Shown piece by piece: positions 1 through 7,565 of a stretch of DNA of 64,000 nt. The first letter of the stretch is position 1. The number at the start of each line of letters is the position of its first letter. A program made the position numbers and the translations under genes. Below the pieces are notes generated by a model. It saw only the letters and a list, made by a program, of their open reading frames with translations, had not been told where the DNA came from and did no database searches. The DNA is from Pseudomonas sp. HOU2 (GTDB taxonomy: Bacteria; Pseudomonadota; Gammaproteobacteria; Pseudomonadales; Pseudomonadaceae). The DNA lies in NCBI RefSeq assembly GCF_040729435.1, contig NZ_CP160398.1, positions 682,001 to 746,000 on the forward strand, given 5' to 3'.

Positions 1-1100
1 ATGCCAGCGAGTCGCGCCAACGCCTGCCGCCCAGCGTGACCGGCAGCAAAGCCATGATCAATTCGACCTATGCGGTGAACCTGGGCGTCAGTGCCTATGA
101 ACTGGATTTTTTCGGCCGGGTGCGCAGCCTCAGCGAGCAGGCGCTGCAAACCTGGCTGGCGACCGAACAGGCGCGGCGCAGCGCCGAGCTGAGTCTGGTG
201 GCCAACGTCGCCAATGCCTACCTGACCTGGCGCGCCGATCAGGAGTTGCTCGAACTGACGCGCCAGACCCTGGCCGCGGATGAGCAAAGCTTGCACCTGA
301 CCACACGCAACCGTGAGGCCGGCAAGTCTTCGGCGCTGGAACAGGCGCAGGCGCAAACCAGCGTCGACAGTTCGCGAGCCAATCTGGCGCGATACAAACG
401 TCAGGTGGCGCAGGATCTGAACGGCCTGACGCTGCTGGTCGGGGCTCAGGTTCCCGAGAAACTGCCTGCGCAGCCGCTGTCCAGCGATCTGGTGCAACAA
501 CTGCCGGCCGGGTTGCCATCGGATCTGCTGCAACGGCGCCCGGACATACTGCAGGCCGAGTACCAACTGAAAGCGGCCAACGCCAATATCGGCGCGGCGC
601 GCGCGGCGTTTTTCCCCAGTGTCAGCCTGACCGCCAGCGCCGGTACCTCCAGCCGCGACCTGTCCGGGCTGTTCAGCGCCGGCTCCGGGGCGTGGACGTT
701 CCAGCCGCAAATCAACTTGCCGATTTTCAACGCCGGCAGCCTGCGCGCGAGCCTGGATTATTCGAAATTGCAGAAGGACGTCGCGGTTGCCGAATACGAG
801 AAATCGATTCAAACCGCGTTTCAGGAAGTCGCCGACGGGCTGGCGGCGCGCAGCACTTATCAGCAGCAATTGCAGGCGCAGCGCGATCTGGTGCAGGCCA
901 CTCAGGACTACTACAACCTGGCGCAACACCGTTATCAGAATGGCGTCGACAGCAGCCTGACGTTTCTCGATGCGCAACGTTCACTGTTCAGTTCACAGCA
1001 GGGGCTGATCACTGATCGGCTGGCGCAGCTGGTTGCCGAGGTCAACCTGTACACCGCGCTGGGCGGCGGCTGGCGGGCGGATGAGGCGAATGTTCAGTAG
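1..1100 (+). CDS. RND efflux outer-membrane channel lipoprotein, OprM/TtgC/EmhC type (5' end outside window)
   Basis: Outer-membrane exit duct of a tripartite RND multidrug pump; it would pair with an inner-membrane RND pump and a periplasmic adaptor encoded to the left of the window. The reading frame is open from base 3, so the gene starts before the window and the in-frame GTG at 36 is not its start. What is visible is the later three quarters: the efflux repeats with [13 protein letters not shown], then [29 protein letters not shown] and [11 protein letters not shown], and a C-terminal ALGGGW, all near-identical to my memory of OprM. The lipoprotein N-terminus cannot be seen. Followed by a 156-base gap and the SCO gene. 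The family is very sure; the exact orthologue is not. Confidence 0.93.
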   Translation, partial: ASESRQRLPPSVTGSKAMINSTYAVNLGVSAYELDFFGRVRSLSEQALQTWLATEQARRSAELSLVANVANAYLTWRADQELLELTRQTLAADEQSLHLTTRNREAGKSSALEQAQAQTSVDSSRANLARYKRQVAQDLNGLTLLVGAQVPEKLPAQPLSSDLVQQLPAGLPSDLLQRRPDILQAEYQLKAANANIGAARAAFFPSVSLTASAGTSSRDLSGLFSAGSGAWTFQPQINLPIFNAGSLRASLDYSKLQKDVAVAEYEKSIQTAFQEVADGLAARSTYQQQLQAQRDLVQATQDYYNLAQHRYQNGVDSSLTFLDAQRSLFSSQQGLITDRLAQLVAEVNLYTALGGGWRADEANVQ

Positions 1101-1181
1101 TCCGTCGTCACTTTTTCTTACACCTTTTGTCGCCCGATCCTGCGCCGCGCGGCGATCCGTGGCCGGCGTCTGCCGTCAGTT

Positions 1182-1190
1182 TGGTATCAT
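1182..1190 (+). promoter_or_regulatory. Extended -10 promoter candidate for the SCO/PCu(A)C pair
   Basis: The string TTGGTATCAT at 1181-1190 contains TG-N-TATCAT, an extended -10 form, with no convincing -35. The same string occurs upstream of the LTA-synthase-like gene at 5188-5197, which makes chance less likely. Transcription would start near 1197, leaving a leader of about 60 bases. Confidence 0.4.
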
Positions 1191-1256
1191 GCGCCGCTTT
1201 TACGGTTAACCCCCCGCCAGTCCTGCCGACTGACGGGCTGCAAAAGGCGGTATTAG

Positions 1257-1862
1257 ATGACGGCTTTGTTGACTCGCCGCAAGGTGCTTGCGGGAATGGG
1301 CGTGCTGGGCCTGGGCCTGCTCGCGGGCTGCGACACCCGTGGCCAACTGTCGTACAAGTACGGCAAGGACCTGAGTGACAAGATCCTCGGACGCACCTTC
1401 AAGCTGAAGAACACCGACGGCGAAACCATGACGCTGTCGAGCTTTCGCGGGATGATGCCGATGATCTTCTTCGGCTTCACCCAATGCCCGGCGGTGTGCC
1501 CGACCACCCTCGCCCGCGCCGCGCAAATCAAGAAGCTGATGGGCAAGGACGGCGACCGTCTGCAGGTGATCTTCATCACCCTCGACCCGGAACGCGACAC
1601 GCCGCAGATCCTCGACGCCTACGTCAAAGCTTTCGATCCGAGCTTTGTCGCGCTGTACGGCACGCTGGAAGAAACACAGGCCACCGCCAAGGAATTCGAC
1701 GTGTTCTTCGAGAAGGTGCCGGCCGGCGACACCTATACCATCTCCCACACGTCCACCAGTTACGTCTACGACTCGCGCGGCCAGCTGCGCCTGGGTCTGT
1801 CTGTATCGCTTTCGGCACAAGAGTGCACGGAAGATTTGCTCACCGTTATGGAGGTCTGCTGA
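1257..1862 (+). CDS. SCO1/SenC-family copper-binding thioredoxin-fold lipoprotein
   Basis: Periplasmic, membrane-anchored copper chaperone or thiol reductase of the SCO family, normally used to build or maintain the CuA site of cytochrome oxidase. 201 residues. A twin-arginine-like RRK is followed by a hydrophobic stretch and the lipobox LLAGC. The redox and copper motif is CPAVC in FTQCPAVCPTT, and the distal copper-ligand histidine fits TISHTSTSY. The start at 1257 has AAAGG nine bases upstream. The stop overlaps the start of the PCu(A)C gene by one base (TGATG), so the two are translationally coupled. This pairing of SCO and PCu(A)C is known from other bacteria and supports joint copper delivery. 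Confidence 0.92.
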   Translation: MTALLTRRKVLAGMGVLGLGLLAGCDTRGQLSYKYGKDLSDKILGRTFKLKNTDGETMTLSSFRGMMPMIFFGFTQCPAVCPTTLARAAQIKKLMGKDGDRLQVIFITLDPERDTPQILDAYVKAFDPSFVALYGTLEETQATAKEFDVFFEKVPAGDTYTISHTSTSYVYDSRGQLRLGLSVSLSAQECTEDLLTVMEVC

Positions 1863-2341
1863 TGCACCCCGTTTTGAACAACATCAAACGCGCCGTTTTC
1901 GCTGTGTCCCTGCTGGGCCTGGCTTTTCAGGCCAGCGCTCAGACCAAGGTCGACGACGCCTGGGTGCGTGCGACCGTGCCGACCCAATCGGCCAGCGGCG
2001 CGTTCATGACCGTCACCGCGGACAGCGACAGCAAACTGCTGAGCGTGGCCTCGCCGGTGGCCAAAGATGTGCAGATCCACGAAATGTCGATGAAGAACGA
2101 CGTGATGAGCATGGGCCCGGTCAAGTCGGTCGACCTGCCGGCCGGCAAAGCCGTCACCTTCGACCCGAACGGCTACCACGTGATGCTGATGGGCCTGACC
2201 GGCCAACTCAAGGAAGGCGAAAGCGTACCGCTGACCCTGACCGTGGAAAACGCCAAGGGCGAGAAGCAGACTGTCGAAGTCAAAGCCGAAGTCCGTGCGC
2301 TGACGCACATGGAAGGTCACGATCACAGCAAGATGCATTGA
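1862..2341 (+). CDS. Periplasmic copper chaperone PCu(A)C
   Basis: 159-residue secreted protein with a signal peptide ending at about ASA-QT (residues 1-25). It shows the PCu(A)C copper(I) signature: IHEM, then further methionines (MSMKNDVMSM) and, about 20 residues on, GYHVMLMGL, i.e. the H-x-M pairs that bind Cu(I). A histidine- and methionine-rich tail (HMEGHDHSKMH) could bind additional copper. Coupled to the SCO gene and closed by a strong terminator ten bases after its stop, so the two genes form a complete transcription unit. Role inferred from the family: moving periplasmic copper to cytochrome oxidase, with SCO. Confidence 0.92.
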   Translation: MHPVLNNIKRAVFAVSLLGLAFQASAQTKVDDAWVRATVPTQSASGAFMTVTADSDSKLLSVASPVAKDVQIHEMSMKNDVMSMGPVKSVDLPAGKAVTFDPNGYHVMLMGLTGQLKEGESVPLTLTVENAKGEKQTVEVKAEVRALTHMEGHDHSKMH

Positions 2342-2350
2342 TCTGACTTT

Positions 2351-2406
2351 GCGGCAATAAAAAGGGGCGGCCTGATCGATGATCAGGTCGCCCCTTTTTA
2401 TTGCGC
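2351..2406. terminator. Bidirectional rho-independent terminator
   Basis: Near-perfect hairpin: GCAATAAAAAGGGGCG at the left arm is mirrored by CGCCCCTTTTTATTGC at the right, with an inner CCTGATC/GATCAGG stem. A-rich and T-rich flanks let it work for the PCu(A)C gene on + and for the gene converging from 2452 on -. Confidence 0.9.
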
Positions 2407-2451
2407 GAGAGAATCACTGTCCCGCTTCTGCCAATCCAACTGCGCGGTCAT

Positions 2452-3006
2452 TCAAGGATTTCGCGCCAGCAACCGCGTAACCCTGCCCCGTAACGCTTGA
2501 CGCAAATAACGCTTGCTCAACTTCTCCAGATGCAGGTCCAAACCACTGATCAGAAGCATTTTGCGTTTGGCGCTCTCAGCCTTCAGCAGGTAGTAGACGA
2601 CCAATCCCGCCGGCGCACCCCACCAATTGAAGAACGCCCCCGCCACTGCCGAGGTCGCCAGGCAGGCAATATACGCGAGGCTGACCGGGAGGCGACGAAT
2701 GAATTCTTCGTGAAGCATTTTCCCCTCCGACAGCGGCGTGAGCCGACCCTCGCAGTGGTTGAACACACGGACCGCGATCTTGTGTTCGCCACCCGGCAGG
2801 CAACCGTAGAGTACCGAGATCTCTTCGCCCCGCTTGACCGGCAGATGCTGGTTGAACAGATCCAGCGGCAGATCACCCTGTGCAGTCCTGACCCAATACC
2901 GATCCTGATACTCGCCGGCAGGCATCGAAAACCGTTCATGACGAACCATCGTTCCTCTGAAATCACCGAACTCGATGACGACCTTTCCACTTGTGAACGC
3001 TTGCAT
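2452..3006 (-). CDS. Hypothetical protein with a C-terminal hydrophobic hairpin
   Basis: 184 residues, family not recognised. Residues 1-100 look soluble and beta-rich, with EEISVLYG and a GGEHKIAVRVFNH segment. About residues 105-145 form two adjacent hydrophobic segments (SLAYIACLATSAVAGAFF, then APAGLVVYYLL), followed by a strongly basic tail with KRK and several arginines. This would put the N-terminal part and the tail on the same side of the inner membrane. No Shine-Dalgarno is seen at its ATG, but a 31-codon frame with a good one ends three bases upstream (3009-3104), so it may be translated by coupling. It converges on the copper pair across the shared terminator. Confidence 0.6.
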   Translation of the reverse strand: MQAFTSGKVVIEFGDFRGTMVRHERFSMPAGEYQDRYWVRTAQGDLPLDLFNQHLPVKRGEEISVLYGCLPGGEHKIAVRVFNHCEGRLTPLSEGKMLHEEFIRRLPVSLAYIACLATSAVAGAFFNWWGAPAGLVVYYLLKAESAKRKMLLISGLDLHLEKLSKRYLRQALRGRVTRLLARNP

Positions 3007-3008
3007 GG

Positions 3009-3104
3009 CTATACCGAGCTGAAACTGATCCGGGTTTCGCGATGAATCTCGCCGTTGACCAAGGTCACGAGCGTTCGTTGTTCACCATTGGGGGTGTCGT
3101 GCAT
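3009..3104 (-). CDS. Possible 31-residue leader or small protein
   Basis: Frame MHDTPNGEQRTLVTLVNGE... of 31 codons, too short for most gene callers. Its ATG is preceded by AAGGA at a six-base spacing, a much better ribosome site than that of the following gene, and it stops (TAG) two bases before that gene's ATG. This arrangement suggests translational coupling or an upstream start of a shared message. The peptide is polar, without signal sequence or cysteines. Coding status is unproven. Confidence 0.35.
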   Translation of the reverse strand: MHDTPNGEQRTLVTLVNGEIHRETRISFSSV

Positions 3105-3225
3105 ATCGATTCCTTGAGAATTCCACGTCGGACGACGTGCAGAGGGAAAGTCCGTCGGGCTCGAATGCTACTGACTGGCCATTACGCTGTCCAGAAACAG
3201 CCCGGCCAAGGCTATGGAAAGCTTG

Positions 3226-3272
3226 CTTTACATCAAGAAAAATTTTAGCCAGTATGTAAAGGGTCTTTTACA
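3226..3272 (+). promoter_or_regulatory. Operator candidate for the membrane protein/XRE pair
   Basis: A perfect inverted repeat TGTAAA-N6-TTTACA lies at 3255-3272, and a further TTTACAT half site at 3227-3233 makes CTTTACAT/ATGTAAAG a second inverted pair. The sites end 14 bases before the ATG at 3287, where a bound repressor would block the ribosome site or promoter. The XRE regulator encoded second in the same operon is the natural candidate ligand. Confidence 0.45.
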
Positions 3273-3286
3273 CAGGAAGTTGAAGA

Positions 3287-3661
3287 ATGAACCGGTACTA
3301 CCTTGAAATGGGCGCGGCGTTGATCCTCTATATGTTGGTGTTGACGGCCTCAGTGATCGCCACGCAATACCTGACGGAAGCCAACATGATTCTGCGCTCA
3401 GCCGTCGCGCTGACACCGGTTATTCCGGCAGGATTGATGTGCTGGAGCGTCGTGCGCAATATGCGGCGCCTGGACGAAATGCATCTGCGTATCCAGTTCG
3501 AAGCGCTGGGATTTGCCTTCGCCGCTTCGGCATTGCTGACCTTCAGTTACGGTTTTCTGGAAAACGTCGGCGCCCCACACATCCCGTGGACTTGCGTGTG
3601 GCCCGTGATGGGCGCGATGTGGATTCTCGGTCTGCAAATCGCTCGACGCCGCTACCAATGA
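3287..3661 (+). CDS. Small four-helix inner-membrane protein of unknown function
   Basis: 124 residues with four predicted membrane segments at about 8-28, 35-57, 70-90 and 100-117, the last ending in a basic tail (ARRRYQ). AGGAAG sits seven bases before the ATG. Its stop overlaps the start of the XRE gene (ATGA). Small membrane proteins are often paired with short XRE regulators of this kind, but the function is unknown; sensing or modulating the regulator is an inference. Confidence 0.75.
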   Translation: MNRYYLEMGAALILYMLVLTASVIATQYLTEANMILRSAVALTPVIPAGLMCWSVVRNMRRLDEMHLRIQFEALGFAFAASALLTFSYGFLENVGAPHIPWTCVWPVMGAMWILGLQIARRRYQ

Positions 3662-3855
3662 AAAATCGCCTCAAGGCACTGCGCGCCGAGCGCAACTGGT
3701 CGCAGGTCGATCTGGCGGAACGCCTCAAGGTGTCGCGGCAGACGATCAATGCCATCGAAAACGAACGTTATGACCCGAGCCTGCCGCTGGCCTTTCAAAT
3801 TGCCCGGACGTTCGAATTACCGATTGAAAGCATCTTCGACGACGGTTCGAACTGA
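3658..3855 (+). CDS. Short XRE/PbsX-family helix-turn-helix regulator
   Basis: 65 residues, essentially one Cro/C1-type DNA-binding domain: KNRLKALRAERNWSQVDLAE then the recognition helix SRQTINAIENER and the family-typical PSLPLAFQIARTF and IESIF segments. There is no extra sensor domain. The start overlaps the upstream stop (ATGA), so it is co-translated with the membrane protein. A plausible target is the TGTAAA/TTTACA palindrome before the operon, giving autoregulation. Confidence 0.88.
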   Translation: MKNRLKALRAERNWSQVDLAERLKVSRQTINAIENERYDPSLPLAFQIARTFELPIESIFDDGSN

Positions 3856-3894
3856 TCGCCGAATTGCACGACGGTGGGCGATGCCTGAGCGTTA

Positions 3895-4911
3895 TCAGCT
3901 CCCGGCATCGCCATGCGCCTCTTCAAAAAAGTAATCCTTCCAGCTGTCGGCCTTGTTCTTCAGCACGCCCAGTTCCTGCAATTTCTCGGCATAGATAAAC
4001 GTGCGCTGCGGCACCACCGTGAAGTCGATTTCGGGATCGGTGACGATCTTCTCGACCAGCGCCAGCGGCAGTTTGGACTGTTCGACGCGGATGTACGCCT
4101 GAGCGGCGGCGGGTTTGTCGGCCTTGATGATTTTTTCCGCTTCGGCCAACGCGTCGTAGAACGCCTTGTAGGTCCTGGGATTTTCGTCGTGGAATTTTTC
4201 CGTGGTGTAGAGCACGTTGAACGTGGCCTGGCCACCGAGTACGTCGTAGGAACTCAACACCTTGTGCACGTTGGGATTTTGCAGCGCCTGATACTGAAAC
4301 GGCGGACTGGAGAAATGCGCGTTGATTTCCGAACCGCCGGCAATCAGCGCTGCCGTGGCGTCCGGGTGCGGCAGGCTGACCGAGATGTCGTCAAATTTCT
4401 TGTACTGATCATTGCCGAATTCCTTGGCCGTTTCGATCTGCAAGGTCCGCGACTGGAACCCCACGCCCGCTGCTGGCACGGCGATGCGATCCTTGTCGCT
4501 GAAATCCTTGAGGGTCTTGATGTTGGGGTTGTTGGTCAGCAGGTAATTGGGCATCGAGCCAAGCGAGGCAATCGCCTTGACGTTCTGTTTGCCGCGCGTG
4601 CGATCCCACACGGTGAGCATCGGCGGCACCCCGGCGGAGACCACGTCCAGCGCGCCGGTCAGCAGCGCTTCGTTCATCGCAGTGGCGCCGGAGATGCTGT
4701 TCCAGTCGACCTTGATCTCCAGCCCCTGCGCCTTGCCGTGTTTTTCAATCAGTTGCTGATCACGCACCACATCGAGAATCAGATAACCGATACCGAATTG
4801 CTGGGCGATGCTGATCTTGCCTTCGGCCTGGACGGCGCCGCTGAACAGCAGACTGCCTGCCAGGGATGCGGCCAACAGAGTCAGCGCAGAACGTTTGAAC
4901 GGTATGGCCAT
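3895..4911 (-). CDS. ABC transporter substrate-binding protein, NitT/TauT (SsuA-like) family, orphan
   Basis: 338-residue periplasmic binding protein with a cleavable signal peptide (about residues 1-29, ending AVQA-EG). Family features: a QFGIGYLILDVVRD opening strand and helix, SGATAMNEALLTGALDVVSAG, and GVGFQSRTLQIE. Relatives bind sulfonates, taurine, nitrate or pyrimidine precursors; the ligand cannot be read from sequence. GAGG precedes the ATG closely. No permease or ATPase gene is near, so it either serves a transporter elsewhere or has been separated from its operon. The AT-rich region just upstream (about 4945-5000) probably holds its promoter. Confidence 0.87.
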   Translation of the reverse strand: MAIPFKRSALTLLAASLAGSLLFSGAVQAEGKISIAQQFGIGYLILDVVRDQQLIEKHGKAQGLEIKVDWNSISGATAMNEALLTGALDVVSAGVPPMLTVWDRTRGKQNVKAIASLGSMPNYLLTNNPNIKTLKDFSDKDRIAVPAAGVGFQSRTLQIETAKEFGNDQYKKFDDISVSLPHPDATAALIAGGSEINAHFSSPPFQYQALQNPNVHKVLSSYDVLGGQATFNVLYTTEKFHDENPRTYKAFYDALAEAEKIIKADKPAAAQAYIRVEQSKLPLALVEKIVTDPEIDFTVVPQRTFIYAEKLQELGVLKNKADSWKDYFFEEAHGDAGS

Positions 4912-5242
4912 GACAACCTCGCAGCACGGTGGATTGGGCAGAAAGGCCGAACTCTATCGCTATAAAAAATAGAAATTAAATACCGTTATCGAATATCCAT
5001 AGCACGCCCATGTTTGCCGTTGCGCGCTGATTTAAACAGCCTGAAACAATAAATCTGCCACCGGTTACAAGCTGTACGTCAGCCGCCAGCGGGCGGACAC
5101 CAACGCCGGTCACGGCCTCAAGCCTTGCGTCACGTCTGCGCGAGCGGATCAGCCGGGTGTTTAAAAGGGCGATCAGACAGCCCACCCTTGGTATCATCGC
5201 GCACACTTTTATGACGGTTTGATGGCTGGAAGGTCTTTTTTT
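4912..5242. other. Divergent intergenic region with two promoters
   Basis: 331 bases between two divergent genes. Bases 4950-5000 are AT-rich and probably carry the leftward promoter of the binding protein. On the right side TTGGTATCAT at 5188-5197 is an extended -10 like the one at 1181-1190 and would give a start near 5204. No repeat, RNA gene or further coding frame is convincing here. Confidence 0.45.
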
Positions 5243-7453
5243 GTGAGCGTTCTTTTGCGTTGGTTGCGGCAGCCCCATGCCCGCCTGTTTTCCCTGATTC
5301 TGCTGGTGCTGATCGTACCGGTATGCCTGCGCGCGGCGTTGGGCTGGTCGTCGCCGCTGGGCTATTTGTCCGACCTGGCGATTGGCAGTGTGCTGGTACT
5401 GTTGCTGCATCGTCGCGCGTGGTGGCTGGCGTTGCCGTTGCTGCTGTTCTGGGGATTGCTGGCGGTGGCGACGGCCGAACTGGTCAGCGCTGTCGGTCGC
5501 CTGCCGAACCCATCCGACCTGCATTACCTGATTGACCCGCAGTTCGTGGAAAACTCCACCGGTGGCGGCCTTGCCCATCCGGCGCTGGGCATTGCCCTGT
5601 TGCTGGCGCTGCTGCTCTGGTTACTGACGCGCTTCGCCAATCGCGCGCAACCCGCTGCTGCCCTGCCCCGCGCTGTATGGGCAGCGCCGGCGCTGCTGTT
5701 CGCCGCGCACTGGGGCGTGCAGAACCTGTGGCCGAACGAAGAGGATCCGTGGCGCCTGTACAACCTGCCGCATCAGTTGCTCGCCGCTCAAGTGGCCGAT
5801 CTGCAGTTGCAGGCCGAAGAATGGCTGGACGGTGACGTCGAAGAACCCGCGCCACAGATGGCCGGGCTGACCGACCTGGATCTCAACGGGCACAAGCTGC
5901 TGGCCGCACCGGGGCAGGCGCGCAATGTGCTGATCATCGCCCTGGAAGGCATTCCCGGCGCCTACATCCGCGCCAATCGCGAAGCCATCGGCAGCCATTA
6001 TCAGGAAGACCTGATGCCCAACCTCAGCCGCTGGGCCGAGCGCGGCATGAACACCCCGGATTACGTGCTGCATACGCACCAGACCATTCGCGGCCTGTAC
6101 GCCATGCTCTGCGGCGATTACGACAAGCTCAACAACGGCACGCCCAAAGGTGTGGAGATGCTCACCCAGCAGGAGCGCAATCAGGCCTGCCTGCCGGCGC
6201 AACTGCGGCAGAACGGCTTCAGCACCCATTACCTGCAAGGCGCCGGCCTGCGTTTCATGGCCAAAGACAAAATCATGCCGCACATCGGCTTCGATGCGAC
6301 CCATGGTCTGGAATGGTTCACTAACGCCAATTATCTGGAGTTCCCGTGGGGCAAGGATGACAAGGCGTTCTTCGAAGGCGCGCTGGATTACGTTGGCCAA
6401 CTGAAGAAGCAGAAAAAGCCGTGGATGCTCACCCTGTTGACCGTCGGCACCCACCAGCCCTACTCCGCACCGGAAGAATATCTGGCGCGCTACGAGACGC
6501 CGAAACAGGCCGCCGTCGGTTATCTCGACGATGCCTTGGAGCAGTTCCTCAGCGGTCTCGAACGCCAAGGCGTGCTCAAGGACACGCTGGTGGTGATCAC
6601 CTCGGACGAATCCCACGGCATTGATGGCGTGCGTCTGGCGTCATCGTGGGGTTTCAATCTGACCCTGGCGCCGGAGCACGAGCAACTGCCGCGATTGAAT
6701 GCCGGGGTCTACGGTCATGTCGATCTGAGCGCATCGATCCTCGACTATTTCGATCTGCCGGTGCCATCGGCGCTGAGCGGCCGTTCGCTGTTCCGTGACT
6801 ACGAAAGCGGACGCGAAATCATGTCCTACACCAACGGCAAGCTGCGCTATCACAACGGTCAGGGGATCTTTTCCGAGTGCGATATGCCGCGCCGTTGCCG
6901 CTACTACGAAAGCGCCGGTTTCATTGCCGAGCGCGCCACCTTCAAGGGCACTGAAAGCAGCCAGCAGGCCCGACAGATTGCCGCGCGGGCCATGGCGCTG
7001 GACCTGTCGCTGCTGCGCACGCCACTCAATCAGCGTTACCAGTTCGGCAGCAACAACGTCATCCCGCTGCAGGCACAGATCAACGATGACTGGGCCGACA
7101 ACCTGATCGGTGCGCAATACCTGGAAATGCCCAAGGGTTCGCACACCCGCGTGCGCCTGACCGTGCGCTCGGTGGATCCGCAGCAGGCGGCGTACATCCA
7201 GCTCAAGGCCAAGGAGTTCGAACAGGACGTGCAACTGGGCCTGCCGACCGAGATGGTCGCCACGGCCGATCAGCCGCTGGAGATGGATTTCAGCTTCGAC
7301 AACCCGCAACAGCGCAAGGCCTTCTCGTTCCACTTGCTGGGTTATGGGTTGGGCGCGGTCGAGGTCACGGATTTCAGTGTGATTACTGAATTGCCGGGGC
7401 AGGAAGATCCGCTGGATGTTTTGCCGGATGATGACACCGCGCAGTCAAGCTGA
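5243..7453 (+). CDS. LTA-synthase-like inner-membrane sulfatase/phosphoglycerol transferase
   Basis: About 736 residues. The N-terminal third has four or five membrane segments (to about residue 165), followed by a periplasmic alkaline-phosphatase-superfamily domain: NVLIIALEGIPGAY (metal site), HTHQTIRGLYAMLCG with the probable nucleophile threonine, LLTVGTHQPY, and VVITSDESHG. The last ~170 residues form an extra domain of unknown role. In Gram-negatives such enzymes move phosphoglycerol or similar groups onto envelope glycans. I chose GTG at 5243 because GGAAGG lies nine bases upstream; an ATG at 5222 would add seven residues but has no ribosome site. Substrate unknown. Confidence 0.88.
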   Translation: MSVLLRWLRQPHARLFSLILLVLIVPVCLRAALGWSSPLGYLSDLAIGSVLVLLLHRRAWWLALPLLLFWGLLAVATAELVSAVGRLPNPSDLHYLIDPQFVENSTGGGLAHPALGIALLLALLLWLLTRFANRAQPAAALPRAVWAAPALLFAAHWGVQNLWPNEEDPWRLYNLPHQLLAAQVADLQLQAEEWLDGDVEEPAPQMAGLTDLDLNGHKLLAAPGQARNVLIIALEGIPGAYIRANREAIGSHYQEDLMPNLSRWAERGMNTPDYVLHTHQTIRGLYAMLCGDYDKLNNGTPKGVEMLTQQERNQACLPAQLRQNGFSTHYLQGAGLRFMAKDKIMPHIGFDATHGLEWFTNANYLEFPWGKDDKAFFEGALDYVGQLKKQKKPWMLTLLTVGTHQPYSAPEEYLARYETPKQAAVGYLDDALEQFLSGLERQGVLKDTLVVITSDESHGIDGVRLASSWGFNLTLAPEHEQLPRLNAGVYGHVDLSASILDYFDLPVPSALSGRSLFRDYESGREIMSYTNGKLRYHNGQGIFSECDMPRRCRYYESAGFIAERATFKGTESSQQARQIAARAMALDLSLLRTPLNQRYQFGSNNVIPLQAQINDDWADNLIGAQYLEMPKGSHTRVRLTVRSVDPQQAAYIQLKAKEFEQDVQLGLPTEMVATADQPLEMDFSFDNPQQRKAFSFHLLGYGLGAVEVTDFSVITELPGQEDPLDVLPDDDTAQSS

Positions 7454-7460
7454 TGCCCCC

Positions 7461-7547
7461 TGTAGGAGCTGCCGCAGGCTGCGATCTTTTGATCTTGATC
7501 TTGAAAAATACAAGATCAAAAGATCGCAGCCTGTGGCAGCTCCTACA
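7461..7547. repeat. REP doublet, TGTAGGAGCTGCCGC family
   Basis: Two inverted copies of TGTAGGAGCTGCC.CAGGCTGCGATC flank a short AAGATCAAAAGATC-type loop. It lies between convergent genes. The same family occurs at 39813-39894 and 59517-59602, with a decayed copy at 50715-50740. Confidence 0.9.
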
Positions 7548-7565
7548 CGGGGGGGCGATGGGCTA

